Below, piece after piece: positions 51,301 to 62,070 of a stretch of 64,000 nucleotides of DNA. This DNA is from Nautilus pompilius (Eukaryota; Mollusca; Cephalopoda; Nautilida; Nautilidae): positions 248,001-312,000 of the forward strand of contig JACATO010002128.1 in assembly GCA_018389105.1 (NCBI GenBank). The letters are read 5' to 3'. The notes under the pieces were generated by a model. That model ran no database searches. It saw only the letters and a program-made list of their open reading frames with translations, and was not told where the DNA came from. The position numbers and the translations under genes are program-made. Each line of letters opens with the position of its first letter. The stretch's first letter is position 1.

Positions 51301-54300
51301 TTTCAGGTGACAGAGAGCAATTGGCATAATTGTTACGGACACATGACATCGTTTTCTCATATCCACTAATAAAAAAAGGAAAATTTTTTTAAAGACTTTT
51401 CAGAGTATTCTTGGTTTCAGAAAATAGGTCTCTGCTTCTATTAAACACAAGGATAAAATCTAGTCCCCACCCCGGGCAAACCACTCCATTTTAACTGGTT
51501 AAATACAAGTTTACTTGGGTCAAGCATTTATACATATACAAAAGCTCTTCCATTTATACTGAGTTTATCTTTGTGATTATAACACACAGGCACATATGTA
51601 TGTATGCATGTCTAGTTGGTTGTTCTGTATGCTGGAAACCGCACCCAGCACTGACTTCAGCCAACCTAACAAAAGTCCAGACAGGAACTCTTCATGTTTT
51701 TTTAGATGTGGAGGGGAGGTTAACCCACATGGCTGGCTAGTGAAGAAGTGTGCAAGAAGAAAATCACGCTGAACTGATCCAACCAGGATAAAAAAAACCT
51801 CAGGCCTTCACCCAGATCAGCCCAGTAGTCTACCCACCCATGTTTCCACTAGCTTATTAATAACCATCACCCCGAATGACAGACACACCCGCCGTCATAA
51901 AGAGACAGATAGACAATGCTTCCATATACTTACTCACAAAACAAGTGAATTTTATTCAGATCTAAAAGTCTGAAGTCTATACTCGTCAAACAGGCCAAAC
52001 TCTTGTCTACGAGAGAACGGAAATTTGAACATGCTGAAAAAGTAATGTATAACAATAAATAAATAAAAAAATGTTAATAAATACAAAATTTAATAAATAA
52101 AAAAAAAATACAAAAATTTTTTATTTAGGGTGGAAAAAAGCAAAATTTTTAAAAATTAATATTTAAATTTTTACAAGAAATAAAAAAAAGATATAGTGAT
52201 TAGATTTATCAGCATACCTCATCTATACGCACAATTAGGAATCACCTGTGCCGCAACAGCTGGCTCCCCCCCCCCCCAGTCGGCATGGTTAACTTAACCT
52301 ATTCAGTAATGCAAAATCAGAGTTCTGCTAACAGAGATGATTGAAGAAGAAATGTAAGGCCTGACTTAAACAAAAAATACAATCATGGACTCAAGCATGA
52401 GTGACAGAAAACAAACTTGGGTTCTGCAGAAGGAAAAATAAAAAAAAGATTCACTTCACCTGTGATCCCATTTTAGCTGGAAACCAGGAAAATTCTGCTG
52501 GCTACCTAATTTTTCAAATGTTGTGATGCCCCGAGTGGTACACCTAATCTGTTATCATCCGTCGCTGGACGGAACCCTGAACTACAGGCACACTTAATTT
52601 ACCCCATAAATAAAAACACCCGCATCATTTCAAAACAAATTTTGGTCAATTTAAACTATCACTTTTTCAAAACACATGGCCAACACTAACTCTCCTGTCA
52701 AGAAGACCACAAAAAGCTGTCATGTACATAATGGCAAACTATGTTTGATTGTACATCATAATTGAGTATGGTACCCAATGGTGTGTGTGTGTGCACAGTA
52801 GTAAACAGTGCATCATATTCAGTTGTGACATTAAGGGTCTGATGCTGGTTTCTCTGCTGTAAGACTCAAAACAGCTAAAAAGGAAACACTAATACAAGAT
52901 GGTGGTGTCCATAACAGAAATAATGACAGAAGCATTTAATCAAATAATTATATATTTGAGAATTTGTGGCCAGTAATTTTAATAATGAAACAGAATCATA
53001 AACAGAAGTGGTCAATACTAAACTGCACGGACTCCACTGAAACTTTAACCAAAATAAAAGCAATTATGAGTTGTTAGTCTATCTTTGCATGAAAAATTAG
53101 TCCTCAAATTCAGTGGTGCAGAAAGAGAAGAAATCTGAAAGAAAATTCTAAAATCTAAGTACTGACTTGTTGGAAACTGAAGCTTAAATGAGCTGAAACG
53201 TGGGAATTCTAAGTGGGGGGGGGGACATATTATTTTAAAAGTTACCATGTTGGATTTATAGTTAAGATGCTTTAAAAATGATTCAACAAAGGTGAAATCC
53301 CTGCATAAAGATTCCACTTGAAATTGTTTTTTTGTTTTTGATCTGATGCCATTAAAATAACAAAAGTTAAGGATGCACATGTAAAACTGACCTACCTGAC
53401 TCACACTGATTACTGAAGTTGAATTCTTTGCGATCCCATCTTTTCATCACATCCTGGTAAGTGCTAGTATCACAGTCAAACAACAAATCGACCAGCTTAA
53501 TTTTCAATTTTTGGTAGTGAGAGAAAAAACTAAAATGAAATTCAGGTGTTAGGTGAGAAAATGAAATTTGTAAATGAATTATAGGTAGGTTAGTTAAGTA
53601 TCTAAATCACACTTCTGATGTCACAAATAATCCTTTTAAATAATTTCAAAGTAAAGGATTTCTAATAAAACAATCTAGGCTTTTTTTTTTTTTGCTGCCA
53701 TATCACCATTAGAACTGATTGATAATCTATTCTTTTTTTAAAAAATTAATAAGTGAATGTAAACAAAGATATTTAAAGATGCATTATCCTCTCTACATAT
53801 ACCCAACATATAAAATGTTAAGCAATATATCTTTTGGATCACTGTACATCAAACTTTACTTTACATATTTCATACTATATATTTACTAATAATATAAGAG
53901 ATTTATTGAAATGTATTCATAGAGAAATAAAAAAATATCATTTAAAGAAAAAAATGCTTTAAAATTAATTTCACATTTGTAAATTATCAAAACTGCAGTA
54001 AGATGTTTGATAAACTGATATAAAGCAAGAAATACATTAAAAAAATGTTTTTCTTCTGAGAGAATAAAAAAAGTGGGAAGAGAGGGAGAAAGATAGAGGT
54101 GGAGAGGGGAGAGAAAAAAGAGAAAGGTATGGAAAGAAAGGAGAGAAGAGAGGTATGGAAAGAGGCGAAAGGGGAGAGAAAAGAGACAGACAGAGAGGTA
54201 TGGGAAGAGGGGAGAGAGAAAAGAGAGAAATGAGGTATGGAAAGAAGAGAGAGGGAGGAATGGAAAGAAAGGAGAGAAGAGAGGTATGGAAAGAGGGGAA

Positions 54301-56233
54301 AGGGGAGAGAAAAGAGACAGACAGAGAGGTATGGGAAGAGGGGAGAGAGAAAAGAGAGAAATGAGGTATGGAAAGAGAGAAAGGAAAGACACAGACAGAG
54401 AGGTATGGGAAGAGGGAGAGAGAAAAGAGAGAAATGAGGTATGGAAGAAGAGAGAGGGAGGAATGGAAATAAAGGAGAGAAGAGAGGTATGGAAAGAGGG
54501 GAAAGGGAGAGAAAAGAGACAAGACAGAGAGGTATGGGAAGAGGGGAGAGAGAAAAGAGAGAAATGAGGTATGGAAAGAGGAGAAAGGAAAGACACAGAC
54601 AGAGAGGTATGGGAAGAGGGGAGAGAGAAAAGAGAGAAATGAGGTATGGAAAGAAGAGAGAGGGAGGAATGGAAATAAAGGAGAGAAGAGAGGTATGGAA
54701 AGAGGGGAAAGGGGAGAGAAAAGAGACAGACAGAGAGGTATGGAAAGGAGAGAGAGGAGAGAAAAGAGAGAGAGAGAGAGAAAGGTATGGAAAGAAGGGA
54801 AAGAGAGAGAAATGAGGAATGGAAAGAAGAGAGAGGGAGGAATGGAAAAAAAGGAGAGAAGAGAGGTATGGAAAGAGGGGAAAGGGGAGAGAAAAGAGAC
54901 AGACAGAGAGGTATGGGAAGAGGGGAGAGAGAAAAGAGAGATAGATAGAGAGAAAGGTATGGAAAGAGGGGAGAGAAGAGAGAGAAATGAGGTATGGAAA
55001 GAAGAGAGAGGGAGGAATGGAAAGAAAGGAGAAGAGAGGTATGGAAAGAGGGGAAAGGGGAGAGAAAAGAGACAGACAGAGAGGTATGGAAAGGGGAGAA
55101 AGACTTCCCAATGGGAAAGGGAAAATGGAATTATTACAAGAACTCCTAATAAACTGCTCAGCATAGCCACCAAGAATGATGTCTGTTTACTGATACAGCA
55201 CAAAGCACATTAGCAACTAGGTAGATATCTTTACTTACAAGCAGAAATTGAGGTTACTTTCCTGGGAATGTGGGCGCCTGTAGTAGTCCCTCCAGGCATC
55301 ATCAATATGCTTGTTGGCTTTAGTTTCATTACAGGTTGACGACACTAGGAGATCATGCACTAGAGTCACAGAAAATTCAAGAGATTTGGACCATACTGGA
55401 TGATGAACTAACAATACTGATGGTAAAAAAAAAACTCTAGCTAACCAACTAGTAAGTATGGTGGTGCTGTAACTCTAGGTACGATAGAAAATAAACCTGC
55501 AACCAATTTTACTGCACTCCCAGATGATGAACCAACTTGGTGAAGGATGATAAAAAATTAACACATATAACAATGAGAAAACTATGTAAAATAGATATAA
55601 GATTTAAAATAGTTCGTATTTGGATCAGAAAGATTAAAAAATACCATACAAAGACACAGATTAACAACAGTATATACTGAATTACAATATTTTATACGAA
55701 AATAGAGATTCAGTCATCTGTAAAAAGGTTTGCCACAATCGAGTGCTGGCTATAAGCGGACTGAACAACTCTCTTCTTTATACATTCAGCCAAGTTCTCT
55801 TTCCTAATATATAGGAGATGTAAAAGTGTCATTAAAGTATACATACACCTGGGCTGATCAGCAGCAAGAGGTTATATCATCGCAGTGCGCAACACTGAGA
55901 CGGAGTATTCCATCTACCCGTCTCTCATCACTTCTGTAGTGTATAGAGAAGGGCCAGTGTTAGCACCAGGGAGCCAGGTTTCATCTGAACGCCTCTCTCG
56001 TATGAGGCGCACAGATGCTACCACCAGGGCACCTCCTACCAGTCACGCCCTGTTTTAGTCAGGGTGAGTAAAGAAACGAATCACGTGAAGGATTTTCCAA
56101 AAAAAAAGAGGAGGAGGATGAGGATGAAGAGGCAGCTTTAAGCCCGGCTCCACCGGCCAGACAAATGGAGGATAAAGATGGATCGCTTACCGGCCAGGAG
56201 CGACACCAGACTGAGACAAATTTGGGTGAGCAT
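42297..56233 (-). CDS. Gene C: GPI-type protein with four six-cysteine-type domains
   Basis: Ten minus-strand exons join to 1065 nt, 354 residues plus stop: 56233-56191, 55359-55239, 53529-53396, 52033-51934, 51365-51244, 49260-49164, 47138-46999, 46299-46215, 44568-44423, 42373-42297. All junctions are GT-AG. Exon 1 is a signal peptide, exons 2-9 encode four two-exon domains with the same 1-2-1 phases as genes A and B, and exon 10 encodes ENSGSAFYINTG followed by a hydrophobic end. Domains 2 and 3 have all six cysteines; domains 1 and 4 have four and seem to lack C2 and C4. Sequons NET, NFS, NCS and NMT occur. Probably a GPI-anchored surface protein of the same unrecognised family. Its introns hold Tc1 and Tigger relics and a purine minisatellite. 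Confidence 0.85.
42660..43500 (-). pseudogene. Tc1-like transposase relic in intron 9 of gene C
   Basis: Minus-strand translation shows RFGETFHSECTKPKISHYG, like the Tc1 segment before the second Asp, and then LAQSPDLSLLENL (about 42800-42839), the signature before the final catalytic residue of DD34E transposases. Several stops and frame changes make it dead. It is in the same orientation as gene C. Confidence 0.78.
44423..44568 (-). CDS. Gene C exon 9: domain 4, second half
   Basis: Acceptor TTTTTTCAG, 146 nt, donor GTATGT. Two cysteines (INTCIK, YRTCQ) 20 residues apart, matching C5-C6 spacing; then a linker rich in P, T and N. Confidence 0.82.
45100..45975 (+). pseudogene. Tc1-like transposase relic in intron 8 of gene C
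   Basis: The plus strand shows DWNNTLWHDES, like the WxxVxFSDES catalytic segment, and later HLWDELDKKV followed by EYLAKLLDRF, the C-terminal part of Tc1 transposases. Frameshifts and stops lie between. Inserted antisense to gene C. Confidence 0.8.
46215..46299 (-). CDS. Gene C exon 8: domain 4, first half
   Basis: Acceptor TTATTTTCAG, 85 nt, donor GTATGT. Two cysteines (NNCEYS, TKCQ), so C2 is absent. Confidence 0.8.
46999..47138 (-). CDS. Gene C exon 7: domain 3, second half
   Basis: Acceptor TTTTTTCAG, 140 nt, donor GTGAGA. C4 and C5 in SECAISLKRCSQT, C6 in ERCFPK, then a threonine-rich linker (TTTT). Confidence 0.85.
47516..48605 (-). mobile_element. Internally deleted Tigger-type element with TIRs, in intron 6 of gene C
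   Basis: Terminal repeats begin CAGGAAGACCC at both ends (47516 inward, and 48605 inward on the minus strand), agree in 17 of the first 19 bases, and are flanked by TA. On the minus strand the pieces read in order: a basic start, SLSAIARELG, MEKLLTMWMEDQIQRRVPLS (CENP-B/Tc5-type helix-turn-helix), VSNVDETALFWGKGPNRTYI (first catalytic Asp of the DDE_1 domain) and LKPLLVYHSENP. The rest of the catalytic domain is missing and the frames are broken. Confidence 0.88.
49164..49260 (-). CDS. Gene C exon 6: domain 3, first half
   Basis: Acceptor CTCTCTGCAG, 97 nt, donor GTGAGT. Cysteines in GCSDVK, LNCWGH and RTCG, close to gene A exon 6. Confidence 0.84.
51244..51365 (-). CDS. Gene C exon 5: domain 2, second half
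   Basis: Acceptor TTTATTAG, 122 nt, donor GTAAGT. C4 and C5 in MSCVRNNYANCSLS, C6 in VVCTT. Confidence 0.85.
51934..52033 (-). CDS. Gene C exon 4: domain 2, first half
   Basis: Acceptor CTTTTTCAG, 100 nt, donor GTAAGT. Cysteines in ACSNF, LACLTS and LFCE. Confidence 0.84.
53396..53529 (-). CDS. Gene C exon 3: domain 1, second half
   Basis: Acceptor TTTTAG, 134 nt, donor GTAGGT. Cysteines in LFDCDTS and NQCES, 22 residues apart, so C5 and C6; C4 is missing. Confidence 0.83.
54060..55105 (-). repeat. Purine minisatellite in intron 2 of gene C
   Basis: About 1 kb, nearly all A and G on the plus strand, built from GAGGTATGGAAAGAG-type subunits. A larger unit containing GACAGACAGAGAGGTATGGG recurs at about 54183, 54313, 54386, 54517, 54592, 54723, 54897 and 55067, so spacings near 75, 130 and 170 alternate. 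In the direction of gene C transcription this is a 1-kb pyrimidine tract between exons 2 and 3. Long Ser/Leu/Phe-rich minus-strand frames (up to 388 codons) are repeat products. Confidence 0.95.
55239..55359 (-). CDS. Gene C exon 2: domain 1, first half
   Basis: Acceptor TGACTCTAG, 121 nt, donor GTAAGT. Two cysteines (STCNET, NFCL); the C2 position, C in gene B (NDCIET), is replaced (NKHIDD). Confidence 0.8.
56191..56233 (-). CDS. Gene C exon 1: signal peptide
   Basis: 43 nt encoding MLTQICLSLVSLLA, donor GTAAGC, phase 1 out. Exon 2 adds the residues after the hydrophobic core. Confidence 0.78.
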
Positions 56234-59200
56234 CTAGAACGACTTTCTTAAAGCCGGGTCCCTCCCGCCAATTGATGATGATGCTGCTGCTGCTGCTGCT
56301 GCTGCCAGCCGGAGTTCTCGTTAGCGGGAGCGCCAATGAGCGGATCCTCTTCCTTTCAGGAAACAAAAGCTGTCGGCGTGGTACGGAGCTGGGTTTCGGC
56401 CACTCGCCTCGATGGTCGAGTGGACTCTTCTCGGGCCCCCCCCCCGGCATCCTTCTCCTTCCTCCCCCTTCACCCCATCATCCGTTCCAAAAATACATCT
56501 TCGCCCTCTCGTCATCGCCCGTGACAGCAGCATCCGAGAATGTAAACCGAGGAAGCGTTCTCCATCCTCCCCCAACGGGATCCGACTGGGCAGCCCCGAC
56601 AGGACTCCCTGAACCCTCTGCAGCGATTCCAGTTCAGGGCAATTTTCGGAGAAGAGGAAAGTAAATCGGCCTGATCGCCTCGACCGGATGCCACGGGGTG
56701 GGGGGGGGCGTGACTCGAACCGTCTCAGTCAGGTGGCGAAAGCCATTAAGCAGATGTGGGTGTCTTTGAGAAGGGATCTTAGATTACTTCCGCTCTCTCT
56801 ATCTAGTCCGACACAGGTAACTATGGCGACGGACTTGGTGGGATGGCTGCTCGTTTGTCCCGGCCCTTCCAGTAAACAAACGATCGACCATCAACAATAG
56901 CTGTAATTCGGCGGCTGATGGCACTTAGTTCTCGAGCCAACCCCCCCCCTTTACTAAAAAAAGGGGCAGCTACATCATCGACAAAACGGACTTCCTGGGA
57001 AGGGTCTGCATTCCCGGACAGCCGGGCCCTTTAATCTCTCAGACGACATTCCGCGAACACCCGGCAAACGGGGTCTCTCTCTTTCCGCCAAATTCCTCCG
57101 GTTTAAGGAGAGCCGGAACTTCGCAGCTGCTTTTCCCTTTTAAAACCCGATGGTTACGCTTCCGGTTGTTGTTGTTGTTGTTTTTCCTTTTTGGTTGGTG
57201 CTAAAAATAAAATTCCCGAAATGAAAACGAAGACGTTTTGGACATCGTGTTAGACGGATCTTGCCAGAGCAGCTGGTCAACCACAAGAGTCCTCCCAGAT
57301 CAGGGTGCGTTAGCCCAGCCGGGTGGGGGAACCAGTGAACGGCTCCAACTGGAACATCCACTGAGATGAGAGCGCTCTCTTCAGATGTGTTCCTGCTCGC
57401 ACCCTGACCCCCCCAACAACAGTTACACACTCCTGCAAATAGCCAGTTATCAGCAGTAGTATTATTAAGAGGATTCAGTGGCTGCCATACCACAGAAATA
57501 CCGTAGCTGTACGTGGGAAAGGCAATAACCCCACTTATCTGAATTCTTCTGTTCCAGTTAGTAGTGGGAAATCCATGGAGAATGGGCTGGAAGGAAAACA
57601 ATCCTGCCACACCCATTAGGGACTGAATCATGGCTACACTAAAGCACAACCCTTTATAAAAAATTTTCTTGGGTAATCAGGGGCCCACACAAAGCAATCA
57701 GGCCACAAATTTTCAATGTCAGGCATATGATTTCCTTTTTTAGTACTGTAAATATTAGCACATTTTCAAATTAACTGACAGTTAGTGATTGGCCCCTGTT
57801 GGGTTCATTAGCCGCTTTCTTGATTTAGTGAGAGTAATATTCTTGCGCGCAGTAAGTGAAAACCTTCCTGGATCTTGAATTGGCCACAGTATATCAAAGT
57901 TTGGCAAGCCCCAATTACACATCATGCCACACCCTTTATTTATTTTATTTAGACTTTAGAGGGCCATGGTGGTACAAGGGCTATAAAAAGGAGGGGATCA
58001 TAAGCCAGAAAAAAGTTTCAGAAACCCTGATCCAGGTTGCAGAGATGTTATTTTAAAAACTGCAAAACTCTTGCCAAGCACAGGTATAAACACGGTAAGC
58101 CAAGCCAATAAACATTACATAAACTTTATTGTTTCATGCTTTCTCTACATGTCATTAATTACGTTTGTTTTAATTATCCGTGGTTAATTACAGGAGTAGA
58201 TGATTTGCAGTGGTGTAAAAAAGAACCGGTATCAGGAACAAATATTGCAGCCCAATCAGTATTAGCCAAAGGTTTTTCCTTTGTATCCAACATCAGTGGC
58301 TGGCAGATTAAAGAAAGTCACATAGAACCTACAAATAAAATAAATATATCTGATTTTATTCCTCATTTTATACAAGATCTAAAGACATTACAAAAGTATC
58401 AAGCACAGTGTTAAAATGTCCCCCAAAAGCAATTTAAAAAAAAAAATCACCCACAAACTGTCAATGAGTTCTCACAAAGCGACAACACGCATCAGTGGCA
58501 TTCATTTCCACTTGCATATTTATGAAATGCTGAGGATTAAACTTGTCGGTAGAGAAGCAGACTCGGTAACCAATTCTAGGAGAGTTCTGATAAAACTAGA
58601 TGTGGACAATGCTTAGCAACCGATACTTTGCTCAAAGAACTTGTAAATTCTGCACACACTCAGATATTACCTTTACACATTAAGGAGCTGTACTTCCCAT
58701 TGGTAAAGAGGTTTAAATATACATAAAAGGGAACAACTGTAAAACCAACCAGACAGCTCAACATTAGAGAGCTTGATAAAATTCTGAATCAGTAACATCA
58801 ATAGTTGTTATAGGCAGGCAGAGAGCAAAAGTAATCTATTTTTATATCAACGTTAATCATCATCCCACATATTTGGTACAACTGAATTTAGTTACTTTAT
58901 TTATTTTTTTTAGGTTCAAAGATTAAATTAGCTATTACTTGTATTAAAAAAGAAAAAAAAAACTCTCTAGTTCCCTCTGAAGTTCTTGAGAGCTAAGAGA
59001 TTAACTCTTTCCCCGCTGAAGCCAGACCACTAATTTTAACGTAGTTTTTGTGACACTCGACAGATGGCTGGTCAGAAGCACTGAATATTATTAGTTTAAA
59101 CACTGGCAAAAGCCCTGTTGTTGGGTGGGTGTGGGGGATTCTGAATCATCTGTCAATGGAGGAGTGAATCTGTTAATGGAAATGATGTCATTTCCTGGTT

Positions 59201-60845
59201 CAAAAATGGCAACACCCATGAAGAGTGATTTCCTGCACAAAAAGTAGCTGAAATTATTGCTGATTCAGATCCAGGAAGACGATGCAGGGTATGCTAAAGG
59301 CAAGAACTTTGACATAATATCTGAATGTTCTGTAAGTGCTGCAATATGCCTCTGTGACATGAAATGCTTTGACATTTACCATTCTGTGAAGCAGCATTAG
59401 TGAAATATTGTAATGTGCAAGTTCAAAGATGAATAGAGACTGGGTTTTTTGGGGCAGTAAAATTTGTTTATTTCCACTAAAAATGTTAAAATAATGAAAA
59501 GCTGGGCATTCTAATGGATACAGACTAAAAACCTTGGCAGAAAAAAAAGAAGCTAAGTACCACGCAACTACACAATCCAAAATTACAACAGATATATGCC
59601 TATAATTTTCTTGGAAGGTATGTGTTATTAAGCAGTATAATTTCTGATTGGAGACAAAAAGAGGAGTTCAATGGAGTCAGTAATGTGTGACTTGACTGGA
59701 CTAAACATCAGGACCATACATTGGTGCAATGGTACAAAGTATTGTGATCAGGTGTGAAATATTTTGTTTTAAGTGATGATGTTATAAGGCAGGCCAGAGA
59801 AAAGTATATCATCTGTGTTAAGTACAGTGGTGGTAATATGAAGGTTTGGAGCTGTGTTGGGTATTCAGATGGTAAAGATAAGAACTGATGGTTAACCAGA
59901 GAAATATTAATATTCTGCAATGCCATGCAATTCCATCAGGACGTAATTTGATAGATGATGGGTTAATACTGCAAGCAAGATGACCACCAAGGTTTGCCCC
60001 CCTTCTCAATCTACAGATCTGAATCCTACTAAGCTTGTGTGGATTGAACTAAATCCAAGTGTCAAGGGAAAAAGTCCAAACATCATCAATCAGCTATGTA
60101 CAAGAGAAATGGGGCTAACTTACAAGGCAACATTTTGAAAAGTTACTGAACAGAAAAACTAAAATGTGCAGGAGTTATTCGAATGAATGGTGGCTATGTA
60201 AAAGATGGTGCAAAAACAATATTTTCATTAACATAAATTATTGAAAAGGCTGCCAGTACATATGCATTTGTCATAAATATTCCTGGTTTGCTTGTCATAT
60301 TGAAATATTGTATTTGCAAACAGGTGTGAACATGCTCTACTTTTCTTCTCATTAAAAAAACATCATCAATAAATAACTGACCAATGAATTTACCCTTTTC
60401 TTCAACTTCCCCACACCACAAAACTCAACGAATACTATCAAATGGCACCACTTTTTAAGTTGCTACTGAATGCTCATCAATATTCGGTTTGTTCTACACA
60501 CCCCTGCCATAATAATCATCCAAACACCACAATAAGCAATGATTGTCAAACACGTAAGTACTGGAGGAACTTTTCCCCTTTCTTTCTTTAGGGAAGGGTA
60601 CTCAAAAGAGACCAATCGACAATGCTTGAGTCTATGATGACCAAGAATTCCATAACAACCAAGAGATTCTTATTCTGCCGTTTCTTTCCCCCAAATATGA
60701 CTTAACCTTTGAACTGTGGTCTGAGTAAAAGTAATGGCAGTACAAACTGGATGTTCAATTTCAGTCAGCAACCAAGAAATTCTGAAAATGCAACAGTTGG
60801 TGGTAAAGCACTTTTGTATTTAAAAATAGGTAGTTAACCCACCCA
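56234..60845. other. Spacer between gene C and the MIF locus
   Basis: 56.2-57.2 kb is GC-rich with many CpG and includes the likely promoter of gene C. Open frames at 56272-56664 (plus) and 57140-57649 (minus) look like chance frames. A Tc1 relic lies at 59.3-60.2 kb. The frame at 58136-58414 has a faint helix-turn-helix look but nothing decisive. Confidence 0.45.
59300..60160 (+). pseudogene. Tc1-like transposase relic
   Basis: The plus strand has VKYSGGNMKVWSC, like the VKHGGGSIMVWGC block before the second catalytic Asp, and about 190 bases on SQSTDLNPTKLVWIELN, like SPDLNPIExLWxEL. Many stops; clearly inactive. Confidence 0.72.
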
Positions 60846-61019
60846 CCTGTCTTGAGGAATACCCAAAGTTTCTTGAATAAAGTCTCCTATGGCTATGGTG
60901 TGGTTTGTGTTTAAACCAGGCCCCAGTTTCCCAATACAGTATAATTCCACTGAAGCACATGGCGCTGATGAACCTCCATGAGTCATCATGGCATCAGGGT
61001 GAAGCCTTACAGTAACATA
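60846..61019 (-). CDS. MIF: MIF exon 2, with one extra base
   Basis: Acceptor TTATTTTCCAG, donor GTGGGT. The first 39 codons read as MIF; the rest reads as MIF only after skipping one base at 60900/60901. With that correction it ends in phase 2, as the family does. Confidence 0.8.
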
Positions 61020-61449
61020 CTGGAAAATAAAACAAGTAAATCAATGCCAAGTACCTGAAAAACAACTTAATCACCATCAGCAGTGAGTCATCTAGCATTG
61101 TCATGTTGATACCAGCAGTTTTGTCCTCCCCTTTTTAATATATCGTCTGTGGGCGTGGCTCTGCTGTGCTGTTCTGCAATCTCAAAAGCTGCAGAAAACT
61201 GACCATTACTCTTTTCCTCCTCTTTTGTTACTGTGCATTTGTGTCATTATCTCTCAAGACTTGATGGCCAGTCAATAACTGCTGCCAATCAACTTTACAG
61301 CTTCATCTACATCTTCAAAAATCTTGACTTGAAAATGGAAATGCACTTGAGAGCTCATTACTACGATTGGTTGAGGTCGTCTTTCATGATATCACCCTCC
61401 AATTCTGGCTACACGGCACCAACTGGAATCTTTTCCCAAGTTGTCACAT

Positions 61450-62070
61450 GCCAGTGAATCATGTTCCATATGGATTGATTTCAATAAAGTCTATAATGCT
61501 AAGGTCAGCATCTGATGCTTCCAGGAGAGAATACAGGTGATTTCCATAATGATGCTTCAGCCTCTCGAGAACTCCCTGGTCTATGGGTTGCGAGAATGCG
61601 GTTACATTTGACTAAAGAAGCATTTTTATTTATTTCATCACACAGTAACTCAATGTAAGATGAGTGTTTGAAGAATTATCCAAAATAAAAATGGCTTTCT
61701 GGGACAGATCTCTAGCTTTGAGATGAAGCATACTAGGACCTTATTGTTTTTCATATCCATATTCAGGCATTATTTTAAGCCCTGTAATGGACGAGCAATT
61801 TGTGCATGTTCACATTTTTTAATGCCCCTAGATTTACATGATTTTCCTACAACCATTACTGGCGACCTATGAGCCCTCAAGCCATCTCTACATGCAAAGT
61901 GTTCTTTATTGTTGGAAACCTGGTGCAGCAACTTCATTACACGATGCAAGTGTTTCCTCTGGTAGCATTTTAAAATTTAGCCCAGCTTCATAACAGGTGA
62001 TCAGACAAGAGTCTCTTGTCAACTACTGCCTCCAACTATTCACAAAACTCAACCACTGCTACTGAATCTG
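61450..62070 (-). pseudogene. Second Tigger-type transposase relic, inside the MIF intron
   Basis: The minus strand has YEAGLNFKMLPEETLAS (like DETGLxxKxLPxxTLA at the first catalytic Asp), a segment resembling LLLDNAPSH, a piece resembling NVTALIQPMDQGVLE, with NVTAFSQPIDQGVLE visible here, and SIIDFIE further on. Stops and frame changes throughout; inactive. Same strand as MIF. Confidence 0.82.

Larger units (their letters stand above)
42374..56190 (-). other. Remaining intron DNA of gene C
   Basis: AT-rich. Intron 5 (49261-51243) holds two unrecognised minus-strand frames (50225-50533 and 50613-51095). An (AT)n run lies at 44958-44978. No second gene is supported. Confidence 0.45.

Noticed and set aside
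53987..55203. Minus-strand open frames of 374 and 388 codons rich in Ser, Leu, Phe and Pro, and plus-strand Glu/Arg/Lys-rich frames
   Set aside because: They run through the purine minisatellite in an intron of gene C; length and composition are explained by the repeat.
57140..57649. 169-codon minus-strand frame upstream of gene C
   Set aside because: No recognised domain; a TTG run gives a threonine tract near the end; treated as a chance frame.
58136..58414. 92-codon plus-strand frame with a faint Tigger helix-turn-helix look
   Set aside because: Similarity too weak and no neighbouring transposase pieces found.
60670..60781. Possible third exon of MIF (open for 37 codons after a TTTTCAG)
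   Set aside because: The phase fits, but the peptide (begins ISWLLTEIEHP) does not resemble the conserved MIF C terminus.
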